A DNA stretch of 64,000 nt from positions 186,001-250,000 of the forward strand of contig BCIX01000002.1 in the NCBI GenBank assembly GCA_001600095.1, written 5' to 3'. Under the pieces are notes generated by a model. It saw only the letters and a program-made list of their open reading frames with translations. It did no database searches and was not told where the DNA came from. Shown here piece after piece: positions 12,643 to 24,943 of this stretch (its first letter is position 1; every line of letters begins with the position of its first letter). The translations under genes and the position numbers were made by a program. Origin of the DNA: Bullera alba. Lineage: Eukaryota > Basidiomycota > Tremellomycetes > Tremellales > Bulleraceae.

Positions 12643-13028
12643 CTTGACTGGAGCTCTCGGTGTCAGTCGAGTCGAGCACGCGAGCAACTTGTCCGTCTTT
12701 GGTATTCCGGTGAATGGATCGGAGTATGGAGCGCTGAATGCGTTGACGCAGTGTCAGTGAAGTGAACCGCCCCGGAAAGAGTGAGTTCCTATGGAGCAGT
12801 TGATCTGCACATAGGATCCTTTGTAAGTCAAATAAAGGAGGGATAGAGGCACGCAGCCGAGGACGTTTCCTTTCATCGATTCGATCTCGTATAGTGAGAC
12901 AGGTGATGGGCAATCGCATGGTTGGAAGATTCAAAAGCGAGTCGATCACGCAGACTGGTTTCGGTCGGTGCCGGAAACGAAGATAGGTGATCCGTTGACT
13001 CCCAAAAGTTCGACATTCATCCTTCCTC

Positions 13029-13110
13029 CAACATCGCTCGCCTATATCAGCTCCCGAGCTCCTGACACTCGCTCCATCGCTATCGCCAACTGAGACGAGA
13101 GTCGCCGGTT
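13029..13110 (+). pseudogene. Relic of the 5' end of the 35915-36444 gene
   Basis: About 80 bp match the start of the small gene at 35915: ATCAGCTCC, then CTGACACTCGCTC, ATCGCTA, CGCCAACT and GAGAGTCGCCGG, in the same order. The start codon and reading frame are lost and homology stops after about 80 bp. It marks the end of the duplicated block. Confidence 0.65.
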
Positions 13111-13303
13111 GCACGAGGCTGCACGGCTGAGACTGGGAGAGTCGAGATGCTAATCCGGTAACAACAGTTAACAACCTATGTAACAGTCATTGAGACGTTT
13201 GAAGGTCCGGACTGATGCCAATTGCAGATGGTCAACAGCTGTCAACAGGCCATGTGGCAGTGGCCCAGGTTCATGACGTCGAGGGATGCTCGGCTGTGTT
13301 GAA

Positions 13304-13340
13304 CATGGCATGAGAAGGCATGAGATGGCCTGATATGGCT
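13304..13340. repeat. Short imperfect tandem repeat (ATGGCATGAGA-type)
   Basis: Units related to GGCATGAGA and TGATATGGC are repeated with a period near 10-12 bp. A similar GCATGAGA/ATGAGAAG array occurs at 63882-63917. Confidence 0.5.
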
Positions 13341-13574
13341 CAATGGTTGAGGATGCTCACGACCTGGACAACGCCACACGGCTCGTCTTCCTTTCCGAGT
13401 GGCGAATCGTGTTTCGAGGCGTGAGAAGAGAGGGGATGACCAGGAATGACCGGGACGAGACCGATTACGGCAAAGGGGCATTGTTTAATTTTTCAGGGGT
13501 CCTTCCGGGTTTCAGTGGGGAAACAGAGTAAACAAAGGGGACCATGGGATGGGATGGGGAGCAGGACATTGTGA

Positions 13575-14160
13575 ATGATATCAAAGAGCAAAGTGACAGC
13601 GAGGACGATAGTCCCTTTGCTCTCTGCACAGCATAGGTTGGACTCAATTTTGTCATCCTACTGCGACACATTACACTCATTCATCTTATCCACGACTCAG
13701 TCTTCACCATCACCGACATCGCCGAACGTCAGGTACAACCCACTCGTTTCATCTTTTCTGGACGCACGCACCACCTCTCGCCCCTCGTCAATCCCTCGAC
13801 TCGCTCTGACCGATCAAGGGATCCTGTGCAGACCCCACCTCCTTTCAATCACACCTTCAGACGACTCAACTTGGTCAACAGCATCTACAGTATCCACCAC
13901 TCGCCTATCCGGCAACGACCAAGTCCGCCTCGACACCACCACAGAAACCATCCACCCACGTCGAGCTTTGATCAGTCTCGACTTCACACTCTCTTTCCCA
14001 CCCATCACCGAGACAAAGTAGCGGATCTAGAGGATCGACTACTCTCAATCCCTTTCCTATATACACCTCCATCGCCTGAAGGAGACCGAGGCTTAGAGTC
14101 GACTTTGCTCCCACAGCCAGTTTCGACGAGCCACTTTTTGGTACACAAACAACCCTTCAT
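13575..14160 (+). other. Possible small gene with a frame switch; unresolved
   Basis: An ATG-initiated frame (13575-14021) begins with a helix-like segment (LLSAQHRLDSILSSYC) and ends ITETK-stop. From about 14022 the neighbouring frame reads on plausibly (VADLEDRLLSIPFLYTPP) to a good splice donor, GTAAGT, at 14161. A single extra base or an unseen intron between 13826 and 14021 would join them. I do not recognise the product and cannot find a downstream exon with certainty. Confidence 0.3.
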
Positions 14161-14472
14161 GTAAGTCGTCACTCTCGGTGTAGTCCCGCTCCACCCCCTC
14201 CCTCGGCCAGCCTCTGCCCTAGTCAACATCCTGTGTCAATGCTGTCTTGGCCATGCCACCCGCATCATCGATTGTGTCCACATTCACCCACGCTTCGTCC
14301 TCCGCTTGTCCATAGTCTGTACGAAGATAGCTTGTGCTGATCTGCTTGCTCTCCCCCTCTTGACCGTTGATACACCCCTCTGCAACGACGCTGGACATTC
14401 CGATCTCTCACCTCTCCCTCACCTCACCTCATCCTCATTCTCGCTACCGACACACCACAGACACCCATCAGC
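14161..14472. other. Spacer before the type I membrane-protein gene
   Basis: Pyrimidine-rich DNA (many CTC and CACC runs) typical of a fungal promoter/5' UTR for the gene starting at 14473. Short ORFs only. Confidence 0.4.
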
Positions 14473-16394
14473 ATGCTTCCCCCGCCAATTGGCCGAATTG
14501 GCTTCCTAGGAGCGCCACACAACAACAAGAGAGAAATCTGGGAGCGAGCAGGTGAGTGAAACCGCGCACTGATCACGCCGCGATACTAATCACACCCCTT
14601 TCAGCATGCAATCTTGCTGCTGGTGACCTTTACACCTACCCCAAAGCTTCGGACCAGCTCGAAATCACCTCTCCCACCACGTTCAAGTGGAACGTCGATT
14701 GTTCCCTCGATAGCAGCGTCGACCTTTACCTGTATGAGCCAACGGCCGGTGTGATCAAACACTTCACTGGACTGGACTACACCACTGGACAATACAGCGT
14801 ACAGCTGCAACCGAGATGGTGGAACGGAACGTCTCCTGTTCAACTCTACGTCACCATCATGAACTCTGGAGCTCCTGTCTGGGACACACAGTCGCCTCCG
14901 GGACCCATGTTCCAGGTGACCTACGACGCCAAACCAATTTTGACTACCACCAACACTGTCAATGGCCAGACCCAGACCTCGGTTGTCAACGCCGCGGCAA
15001 CTGAGAGCCGAGATGCTGTGATGGAGAACGTCAACCAAGTTGGCAAAGGTCTCGGCATCTCCAAAGGCGCCATCGCCGCCGCTGTCGTCGTTCCCTTGAT
15101 TGTCATTGCCGTCATCGCCGCCGTCGCTGTCCGATTCTGGCGAGCGAGGGAAGCCGAGAAGCGAAAGAAGTGGTCTCGAGCCGTATCATCTCACTCAAAC
15201 CTCGAGTGGGAGAAGGGTGCCATGCCAGGGGAGAAGGGCGTTCCTGGAGGTCGAGCGTCGTCTGTTGGAGGTCCCCGACCAGGAACCCACTACTCGTTCC
15301 GCCCAGGATCGCTCGCCACGAGCTCCATCTACGCCGTCGAGAACAACATGGCTGGTACCGGAGCCGGTGGAAACTTCCCTCGACCATCGTTCGGCCAAAT
15401 GCGATCGTACTCTGCCGAAAACTTGCACTCGCCCGGTGGCCGATCATCAGTCGTCATGCCTGATGGTCACGTACGAACCTCTCGAATCTCCTTTGCGGAG
15501 ACTGCTCGACCCGACCGACGATCCAGACTCTCCCTCGGTGACGGTCTCCGACCATCTGTCTACGGCGGTGTTGGTAAACTCCCCGGTGCTTCTCGATCCG
15601 CTGCCGAACTCAACACCCCTTCGAGCAAACGCAGCCAGGCTTATGCAACCGGTTCCGCCATTGCCGATGACGAGGATGATGTCAACATTTCGCCATCGCA
15701 GTTGCAGGGTCCAAATGCCTTCCACGATGCCGAGTTGAAGAAGTTTGGCCAGGGTCAACGAACTGGTCGACGAAGCTTCATGAGTCTTGGCGGTGGCGAC
15801 AAGTCGAGACGGGCCTCTCAGATGAGTGCCGTGTCCGCCGATGACTTCAAGAGCGCCGCCAGCGCTCGAGGTTCGGTGGATGAATTGAGAGATCTCGAAG
15901 CGGTCATGCGTGAGTCTTCCCTTCGCGCCGTTGTTATCCACCGATACTGATGCCCTACTGCAGTCATGAGGCGATCGATGATGTCGCAACACTCGTCAAG
16001 GTCGCCAGCAGTGAACCCCGCGGACAACGACCAGGTTGAGGACCTAGAGCACGACGAGTCCAACTCACCAGCTCTCCCCGCCGTCCCCGCCCCGGTTGCC
16101 GCCGGTATTTCGACAGTAGCGTACGGCCCCGATCAGATGCTGGCAGTCTACGCCGCTCGAGGAAAAGTCAACGGTACCGCCATTCCAGCACTGCCCAGCC
16201 CATCGATACAAACCCCTCAACCCCAACAGGGCAAGAGCGTGATGGGATACTTCAAAAAGGCCAACAACACCCAGTCCACAACAGACGTCAACGGGCTCTC
16301 GGTCCCTCAGGGCAACAAGGCCGCAGTCAGGATGAGCGGTCAATCCGAGATGAGCACCTACTCTGACGACGCCGACGTCGGAGAGGCCAAGTAG
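14473..16394 (+). CDS. Type I single-pass membrane protein, fungal hypothetical
   Basis: Exons 14473-14551, 14605-15909 and 15964-16394 keep frame and give 604 aa. Residues about 27-140 form an extracellular-looking beta-rich domain (SPTTFKWNVDCSL, VDLYLYEP, NGTSPVQLYVTIMNS) resembling the Ig-like ectodomain of Kre9/Knh1-type fungal wall proteins; this is tentative. A strong membrane span follows at about 182-205 (IAAAVVVPLIVIAVIAAVAV), then a basic stop-transfer (RFWRAREAEKRKKW). The long cytoplasmic tail is rich in Ser, Gly and Arg (SRRASQMS, GRRSFMSL), with many likely kinase sites. No clear signal peptide precedes the ectodomain in this model, so the first exon may be incomplete. A cell-surface sensor or wall-linked role is an inference from topology. 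Confidence 0.75.
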
Positions 16395-17027
16395 AAGGAG
16401 GCGGTCTTCTCATTCAACCCTTCTTGTTCTATAGTTCAACCACTACCTCCATCCACCTTATATTGCGTTCCAGCTCAATCAGGTGATCGACGTTCACGCC
16501 GACACCAGACCTCAAAGGCTCTCCCAACACTGTCTCTTTCTACTGTCTTTATTTTGGATCGCACTGAGTGCGCGAGGGATAGGCCTAAGACGGCACCCTC
16601 TTATTTATGTTTCTATAACGGCTTCGGGTCAATGCAATGAGTACGGACAATTGCTGCGATATGTGCCATGCAGTAGACATCGAGATACTCGCGCTTCTCG
16701 CATTGATACAAGCTCGAACTAGAGATCACGCGATCACCATCGCAATTGAATCTGAAACGGCGGTCGGAGCCGATTCGGCGATTCCGGCCAGCAACTCCAG
16801 CTGCAGAGAGATGCTTCATGTTGACAGTTTACCGTCAATGTCATCATCGCCGGATCATTGGTCGTTCACAGCACAGGACCCTCAGTAGCTTGCGCCCTCT
16901 CCTGACCCCACTCTCTTAGGCGCAAAGAACATCGAATATCGGCCTCTCACTCACCACCTCCCGACCGTAACTTTGGACGAGCCTCGCTGAAGCTCACCAG
17001 GCACCACTCGTTGGTCCCTGGTCATCT
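16395..17027. other. Spacer, nothing recognised
   Basis: 3' UTR of the membrane-protein gene and promoter of the mannosidase gene. No coherent exon chain and no RNA gene seen. Confidence 0.4.
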
Positions 17028-20000
17028 ATGCCTCAGAGCTCAGGATGGTCAATTAGCCTATGGATCCTGCTCCCTGGTGTGCTACTCCTGCTCTATGCTG
17101 TAGCTGATCATCGAGGTGGGATATCTGGGGACGGGTTTGGCCAAAGGGAGTACCATGGCAACGGGGGCAGTAGCACCAAGGGCGGTGGTCGGGGACAGGT
17201 GGATTACGGGCAGCTGCGAGAGGAGGTCAGGGATGTGAGTGATGGGGTACTGCGATACAGGTCGGGACTTAAAGTGCCAGTCTCGAACTCCTGGTGCGCA
17301 TCAGCTGATACAAGCGTGCTCACAGCTCTTCAAACATGGGTACGAGGGATACATGAAGTATGCCTATCCTGCGGTAAGTCTACTTGATCATGCCTGTGCT
17401 CAGCGGATGATTGCCGAAGCTGACTGATACTAGGACGAGCTACGACCGATATCGTGCAAGCCGCTATATCGAGACACCGACGCTGGCAACTTTGGTCTCA
17501 ATGACATTCACGCCAATGCCTCGATTACCCTACTGGACGTTTTGTCGACCTTGCCTCACGTCCACCCAGCCGCCTTTCCATCGGCCCTCAAACTGGTCAC
17601 TGAGGAAGTCTCCTTCGACTCGAATGTCAAAGTGCAAGTATTTGAAATGACAATCAGGGCTCTGGGGTCATTACTCTCCACATGGCAATACCTCGATTCA
17701 TTGCCTCCCTCGCCGCAAGAACAAGCTAGTCAGCTGGACATAGGGCTAGGAACATTGGAGGGTGTCAATCTGAGAGACCATAAGGGGAAGATACTGGCTC
17801 TTGCGGTTGACCTGGCGAATAGGTTGATGCCAGCTTTCAACACGCCAACGGGGATACCCATAGCAAGGGTGAATCTGAGAACTGGAGTGGAGAAGGGCGA
17901 AAGCGCGGACACATGTGCGGCAGGAGCTGGAAGTCTGATTCTCGAGTTTGCAGTTCTCAGTCGATTGACCGGGGACAAGCGGTACGAGGTGAGTCGCTAC
18001 TTGACATGGGTCAATAAACGTGATCTGATGACTGGGTAGACCGCTGCCAAACGGGCTTTCCTGGAGATCTGGCTTAGACGATCCCAGCACAATCTCATTG
18101 GCAACACGATCGGTGCAGTGCATGGGCAATGGCTCGTACCGGGCATGAGTGGCATCGGCGCCGGTATGGACAGTTTCTACGAGTACGCCTTGAAAGCGGC
18201 CATCCTGCTCGACGACGACACCTACCTCGACATCTTCCAAGATTCCTACGCTGCGATCCAGACCCACGTGCGAACATCAGATGGGTTCATCTATCGGCCC
18301 ATTCAGTTTCGACAGCTTCAGACCTCGATGCCTTCGACTATCGATTCGCTGTCCGCCTTCTTCCCCGGTGTTCAGGTATTGGGCGGCGATGTGGAGTCTG
18401 CCATTAAGGCCCATCTGGTCTTCTGGAACTTGTGGGACAAGCACAGTGCGATGCCAGAATCGTGGGATTGGGTGGAGAGACGGTTGGAGTGGAAGGGATA
18501 CCCTGGCAGGCCGGAGTTTATCGAGTCGACCTATTACCTCTACCGAGCGACGAAAGATGACTTCTATCTCCGGGTCGGCCGGAGGATTCTGGACGATCTG
18601 CGGAGAAGGACAAAGACAAAATGCGGTTTTGCCACGATGCGCAATGTCGAGACAGGCGAGGTGGGTACATGAGCTTCTATACCCATCCGGACAAAGCTAA
18701 TCTGATTGACAGCTGGAAGACCGTATGGAGTCTTTCGTACTGTCGGAATCGCTGAAATACCTCTTCCTGCTATTCGATGCCGCGTTACCTTCCGAAGACA
18801 AGTCGTCCAGCACTAGGGCAGGAAAGAAGCTTTCCAACACGATATTCACAACAGAAGGCCACCTGCTCTCCCTGCCGATCAACAAGCTGGAGCCCATGTC
18901 TGTGACCAGGCGGAAGCTGCATAAAGGCGAAAATCAGTATTGTCCAGTCTACACCCCTCCCACAGTCGGCGGTTCGCCTGGAAGAGGACTGGTGGTGGGC
19001 ATCGAGCGGAGAGCGGACTACGACTATGCCAGAATGCTGGTCAGAGGGGAAGACGTGGAACCCAGTCTAAGTTGGGACGATAATGGGGTTTGCACGATAC
19101 CTTCGGTGTCAAGATTCGTAAGTGCCGCTTGTCCGTTACCAATGACTATTCTGATCAGTCGTATAGTCAGTGGATATCACTCTTACACCGCATAATGCCT
19201 CTGGGGAGACGCCACAGGAGGATCCATCGCCATCGAGTGCCAAGGTTAGGCACGATGACTCCGGAGATTTCTACATCACAGATGTGACAGGTCTAAAGTT
19301 TGTCGCGCGATGGCGGCTGGACAACCAAGGCTACGACGTAGTGTCCAGTGAGTCGCTAACACCAAGTCTGTGGTCAGGAAAGCTGAGTTTCTTCAGTCGG
19401 TCCGCACAGAGTTCGACTCGGTCAACGCGTCTTCGTATCGGATACCAAGATGGAAGGATACCTACCAGTATCAGCACCCCCAGTGGTCGAACCGTCCAGC
19501 CATCCTATTGCCGAGGTGTTGCTCCGGTTCTCCACCATCACGACGGGTATGGATGGAAAGGAAGACAAGTCTATCGTGTTACACGCCATAGGGGCCACAG
19601 CGACGTTTGGCCATGAATTTGGAACACATTCGACCAATGCTAAATGGACATTGGGTGGTGGTCCCCTCACACTACTTCGACCTGCCGCTGGATCCGAGAC
19701 GGGCTGTACTGCCATCACAAGAGATTCGCTCCGGGGCAGCGGGGCTGGGGACAGTGTCGGGCCTTTCGTCCTTATACTCGAGAGAGGAGGGTGTACCTTC
19801 CTAGAGAAGATGAGCTCCGCGTGGGATGTGGGCGCCAAAGGTGTTTTGGTGCTTGATAAGCCTGTGCCGCAAGAACTGCTCTTCCAGGACCTGGAACACC
19901 TAGCTTCGTTAGGTGGAATGGATGGGTTCGAGGGTGGACAAGAGGAGCTGCAACAACTCCTAGAGGCTATTACGGCCTCGGCAAGCGGCACTACGGATGA

Positions 20001-20427
20001 ATCGCACGGGAGTGGGTCAGGCGCGAATGTCGGGTCGACGGGTCTTATCAGGCCGTCCACGGAGAAACCGCTTTTCGATCAAGTCAAAGGCATTAAAAGG
20101 GGCATCGAGGATATGGGCATGGTGTTCACAGCGCAGGTCATTGGTGATGTGCTCGTCCGGACTATGGACGCGCAGGAGAAGGATTGTGAGGCTCGCCGAG
20201 GAGGAGATCAAGTCTCGAGCTCGGGAATAGTGTCAAAGACGAGATTGGCAGTCGAGCTTATACGAGTCGAGCAGCAAACAAAGGATACAGACAAGAGGAA
20301 GGAGGAAGAGCGTCGTGCCAGGCAATCACAGGGCGAAGGTGGCATGAGGCTCGGAAGACTGGCATTGGGTGAATGGGAGATACACAACCTCAAGATCATA
20401 GAGGAGCCCAGGTCGCAGCTCCCCTAA
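17028..20427 (+). CDS. EDEM/Htm1-type GH47 alpha-mannosidase with PA domain
   Basis: ER enzyme or lectin of glycoprotein quality control. The GH47 EDEM branch trims mannose from misfolded N-glycoproteins and marks them for ERAD. Seven exons in frame: 17028-17234, 17326-17373, 17434-17988, 18040-18660, 18713-19117, 19167-19347, 19397-20427; 1015 aa. The N-terminus has a signal anchor (LWILLPGVLLLLYAV). GH47 spans about residues 65-520: LFKHGYEGYMKYAYPADEL, DRD-type segment YRDTDAGNFG, VNLRTG, GAGSLILEFAVLSRLTGD, GIGAGMDSFYEYALKA, RPEFIESTYYLYRAT, then SESLKYLFLLFD. A protease-associated domain lies at about 720-830 (PFVLILERGGCTFLEKM). The C-terminal stretch is charged and coiled (QQTKDTDKRKEEERRARQ). 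There is no HDEL-type tail; retention is presumably by the N-terminal anchor. Confidence 0.9.
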
Positions 20428-21106
20428 GCTTGCTCATTTTACAATCCACGAGCGGGAGCCGGAGGTACATAAGCGTAACAACGCCCCACGGCCCGGGTGG
20501 GCGGTTGGGCTGGTGTTCAGCTTAGAGGTACACATCATAGAGCTTGCATAGTCAATGTATCAGTACAACTTGATATACTGGTATCGAACCAGCTCCGGTA
20601 GTCGATCGTCCGTGATCTCGCTGAGACCTTCGCACATTTCTATAGCGCAACTACAGCCTCACCAGTGCACCACTTGCTCGACCATAGACCTGGTCCATGG
20701 TCTACGGTCGCAACCCTGGGCTGGACGGCAAGAGCCACGTGCGGAAAACAGCCGCGCGCATGCATCATCGGCGCGCGGATGGATATCGCCGATAGCGCTT
20801 TTCAACCATCGGCGTTATGCTGCCACATCCATTTTCCACCCTGGTCCCATTCTGGCTCGCGCGGGCGGCGTTTTTCGGCGATTTGCTTGATCGCACATTG
20901 GCGATGGCCGCCCGTGGTTTGGCTGGCCCAGACTGCTGGCTCGCACTTGTCGAAAGCGAAACAAAGAGTCACTGGACATCCATCAAGCGTCACTTCCCGC
21001 AACAGCCCCTCTTCTTGCTCGACAACAGTCTCGAGCAGAACCGCAAAAGGATCACCTGGAAGTGTATAGGAGGATCTCAAAAGGAAACAGTTAGAAATCA
21101 GCAATC
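20428..21106. other. Spacer upstream of RPS5
   Basis: 3' UTR of the mannosidase gene and the ribosomal protein gene promoter. A GC-rich dyad-like stretch sits near 20690-20790 (CCATGGTCTACGG; CGCGCGCAT...GCGCGCGG). No gene supported. Confidence 0.4.
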
Positions 21107-22081
21107 ATGGCTCTTGTCGCTCTACCAAACGACGTCCAGAAGGTCGCTAACGAGGGAACCGTTAAGCTCTTCGGCAAATGGGACTCGCAGGAGTGAGTAA
21201 TCGTTGGGATAGTGACTGGATTGTCGCAGTGGCTACCGAGGTTGGGCGCTGCATCTCATCGAAGAGGAACAGGACGAAGGACGAGGAGATACCTCCAATC
21301 GGCATTGCAGGAGGAAGCTGGAGAGGCATAGTAGCAGGATCTTGTTATTGGCGATCGCTGTGACAATGGAGCGAGGAAAAGATGCAGCGACCAGTCGTCG
21401 GGGCCAGGATACACCGAAGATGAGACGGTGCTGATATCTCGCAGGATCGAGGTCAAGGACATCTCCCTGACCGACTACATCAACGTCAACCATGCCGTCT
21501 ACGTTCCCCACACTGCTGGCCGATACGCCAAGAAGCAGTTCGCCAAGGGACGAATGCCCATCGTTGAGCGATTGGTCAACGCGTGAGTGACCGAGTCACG
21601 ACAGGGTTAGAATAACCTGCTAACTCGCACCCAGCCTCATGATGAACGGACGAAACAACGGTAAAAAGATCATGGCCGTCCGAATCGTCCAGCACGCTTT
21701 CGAGATCATCCACCTCGTCACCGAGCAGAACCCAATCCAGGTCCTCGTCGACGCCATTGTCAACACTGGCCCACGAGAAGACTCCACCCGAATCGGATCC
21801 CAGGGTACCGTCCGACGACAGGCCGTCGATGTCTCCCCACTCAGACGTGTCAACCAGGCCGTCACCCTCCTCACCATCGGCGTGAGTCTTGTCCCCAGTC
21901 TGAAATGCCAGTACACCTACTGATCACCCCATCTTAGACCCGTGAATCCGCTTTCCACAACTCGAAATCCGTCTCCGAGTGTCTTGCCGACGAGCTCGTC
22001 AACGCCGCTAAGGGATCGTCGAACTCGTACGCCATCAAGAAGAAGGACGAGCTCGAGCGAGTCGCCAGGTCCAACCGATAA
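21107..22081 (+). CDS. RPS5: 40S ribosomal protein S5 (uS7)
   Basis: Small-subunit protein at the mRNA exit/E-site side of the head, binding the 3' major domain of 18S rRNA. Exons 21107-21192, 21445-21582, 21635-21881 and 21938-22081; 204 aa. The first intron is the longest (252 nt), common for ribosomal protein genes. Hallmarks: [78 protein letters not shown] and the terminal [14 protein letters not shown]. Conservation is near complete over the whole length, so the model is secure. Confidence 0.98.
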
Positions 22082-22886
22082 TTTCAGTGTCACTTCGGTG
22101 TCTTGGGGTTTCGGTTTCTGTGGTTGGCTGGAGAGCGATGTAGAGGATGTCGGGGGAGTAGAGTGTTGGGAATGGGATGGTCACGTCTGCTGTATCCCGC
22201 GTTGTGACCATCCGACTGGAGGAGGGAAAAGGATGAAGAGCAATCTTAGATCCGTAGGGGCGATTCCATCCGAACCTGGCCCGGGTTTCATGACCCTTTC
22301 TGCATCAATTGATCAAACCAAATCGCAGAAGCACAAGCTGACTACGACCGGTCTGAGGTTGGACTCGTGCACTGATGATTTGGTCTACTTTGCACTAGCC
22401 TGACTATTGCGCAACTGAGTTTTCCCACCTCAGCCATTGGGACACCGGTCAACCTTGCACTGTATGGTAGTTTCCATATGCACACACTCAATAGTCAATC
22501 CGCTACCTGCAATTGTTGCTCTTGCCACACTCGTTGGTATCGCCTCTGGCAGTTCTGCCATCGCATTTCCACACAAAACGCAAGCTCGTTCCTCTCACAG
22601 CATCGGCTATCCGCTGATAGCAACCGTCAACGAGAGATTGGAACGCGGGCGGCTCGGAATGTGCTTGCATACATGCCAGAGCCCAGAGGTTGGCTCACAG
22701 ATCGCGCTGAGGCGGAATGCCCCTCACCAGCCTCCACAGTCCACCCTGACACTGTTCAACGTTCAACGTGCATCGTTCGGTGTCACCGAATGTCACCCGA
22801 AACTCTCAGATGCAGAGCTCGAGAGCCGACGGGCCCGAAGAAGCGCCCTCGTGCCGCGTCGTGCCTCCTCGTGTCAGCTCATGGTA

Positions 22887-22916
22887 TACTTGGTCCTACT
22901 TGGTCCCACTTGGTCA
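22887..22916. repeat. 10-bp tandem repeat x3 (TACTTGGTCC)
   Basis: Two perfect copies and a third with two changes, head to tail, in non-coding DNA. Confidence 0.8.
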
Positions 22917-23090
22917 CCTGGAGAAAGGTCTCGCCCGATGTACCCCCGCAAGCGAGAATGAGGGCCAGAAACAGCCTGCACAGAACACATTGAACTGCGG
23001 GTAGTGCGGTCGAGAAGGGTCGGAACGCAATAGTAGACTACTAGTCGACACAGGTCGACACCTTACGGGCCAGACGACACTCGATAAGCC

Positions 23091-23120
23091 AGTAGGCCTC
23101 AGTAGGCCTCAGTAGGCCTC
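23091..23120. repeat. 10-bp tandem repeat x3 (AGTAGGCCTC)
   Basis: Three perfect head-to-tail copies, each containing the palindrome AGGCCT. Confidence 0.9.
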
Positions 23121-23826
23121 GAACCTCCTCGAACGCTCGTGTATCATTTGCTGGAATGTGGTCCTTCTCCTGAATCCAGGGTCACGGTTAGGTGTCGCTG
23201 GCCGGAATCCGGCCGGACATCTATGGAAGCTCTTCAGTCTGGCTGAGAAGGGCTGAGTCTGCATCACTTGTCAGTTGTCGACGAGCACGCCGCCTTCCCA
23301 TTGGCAAGCAAGACAGGAAACGAGTGAACCTCCTCCTGCCAGTGGATCTGGATCTGGTCATGAAGACTATGTCAGTACGGCAAGGTGAGCGGCGATCATG
23401 GGCCCGTGATGAAGTAGGCGGTGGCCTGCGGCAGCTGGGTGTGAGAAGATCACCGTATACGATGAAGAAGGCTGTAAGTGTAACCTGGTGTAACATGACG
23501 GCGACAGCATGCTTATCGAGGCCAATCTGCAATTCAACGTTTGTAATGAGCTCACGAAGCTGCTCACGAGGCGCTGCGGTTACGTTCCGCTGCTTGGTCG
23601 AATTCGGCACCGTGGACTCGGGGGAACTCGCCAGACCTTGCCCCCTGAAGATGCCGTTGTTATACCCACGTCGCCGCTGCTGCCGAGAGAGGCCGAGAGC
23701 CAGGCGATGTGCAAGAAGAAGCAGGGAGAGGCGGACAGAAGGGGGGGAGGAGGTGTGAGGTGACTGCTGGTGACTGTACAGTGACTCACTGCTGATTTGC
23801 TGCACATCCCGCCTGCGATGCCCTCA

Positions 23827-23850
23827 TAGTAGCCTCTATAGTAGCCTCTA
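23827..23850. repeat. 12-bp tandem repeat x2 (TAGTAGCCTCTA)
   Basis: Two perfect adjacent copies in the spacer upstream of the phytochrome gene. Confidence 0.85.
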
Positions 23851-24943
23851 AAGGCCTTCGGGCTGCCCGCCTGTGCGCTCGCCCCTGCTTGCCCCTAGCG
23901 TAGTAAACTCGCGTTTTGATTTTCAACATGTCAAACACGGCATGTGGCGTCCGAACCTGGATTGCACAAGCATCTCAGGTGGGCAGGGTGGCCCTGACAG
24001 AGAGGAAAAGACTGGACGCGGCAAGATTCAGCGACGAGGTACTCGCTGTCGTTGCTATCATTCTTCTCTATACAATCTGATCGCATGCATGTATGAGGCT
24101 CGTTGATGGTCCTAGAGCATGCACCGAGTCTTGTCTGTAGACGAGCAGTGGCATGCAACCGAAACCGACCGACTGGTGTGGAGTTGATGCAGTCGAGATT
24201 GCTTTTAGTGATGCGAATACAATGCCCCGATCCGACGACTGTCGCTCTACATCGAGCGGGTCTCGCGAGTTTTGATACCACCTAGCGTGCTTGAGGTGGA
24301 CAGCGGGTTCTGAGTAAACGGTGCAAAACGGTCGCGAAACTAGAAGGCTTAGTACGACTACTGCATCTGCCATCGATCACTATAACACTTGCCATCGACA
24401 ACGACCTCACGAGGTGACATAGCGTGGAAGCTTGTGATCAGGGACCGAGCAAGTGATCGTCGCCGCTCGGCTTTTTCGCTGGAATCCCACGGGACCCAAC
24501 TCGCCGTTCCTCGTACAGTCAAACCTACAAATCCTTCTCTCCGTATCAAACCTCGATTCATCGCCATCGATCTCACTCTCGGCGTCTCTGTCCCTCACCA
24601 ACAGACGCGATAACGACACACACGCTCATCACTGCATGGTAGAGGCCGCTTGGAGAAAAGGGAGACCGTGATCTCGTCCACATAATCACAACCAGATCCC
24701 AGCCGATCTCTAATGTGAGTCGTCAATACATTGCCTATCCAGTATCTCTCTCACAAAGGCTTCCTGGAAGCAATGCCTCGTCTATGTGTATATCGCAGAT
24801 AGCATAGGGCGGCATTTCAGTCCGAGTATCGGTCTTGCTGCCTGCTGGATCTCGACTTCCATTCATTCATTCTCCGAAAGCCCGTAGTTCTTTACTGACT
24901 GTATGTTTCTTCCTCTTCTCACAGCTCGACACCACGATTCAGG

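Larger units (their letters stand above)
11366..13112. repeat. Left copy of a segmental duplication
   Basis: This stretch is a diverged direct copy of 33206-36000. Homology is visible from the 3' flank (the ACAACTCGTT block, then TTTTTGGCT) through all five exons and introns of the surface-protein gene. It continues through its 5' flank (GGATCCTTTGTA; AGGAGGGA; GACGTTTCCTTTCATCGATTCG; GAGTCGATCAC) and ends in a match to the first codons of the gene at 35915. About 1.1 kb found in the right copy (roughly 34790-35905) is absent here. Confidence 0.85.
22082..24943. other. Gene-poor spacer of 2.9 kb
   Basis: Between RPS5 and the phytochrome gene. Frames of 60-194 codons overlap on both strands without shared splice logic or recognisable domains. 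It contains several short perfect tandem duplications (22887-22916, 23091-23120, 23827-23850). From about 24714 it becomes the phytochrome 5' leader, with a likely leader intron (GTGAGTCGTC near 24717 to CTCACAG near 24925). No tRNA or transposase was seen. Confidence 0.5.

Noticed and set aside
22437..23805. Several 150-194 codon ORFs in the spacer after RPS5
   Set aside because: They overlap each other on both strands, lack domains, and no donor/acceptor pair links them into a longer frame.
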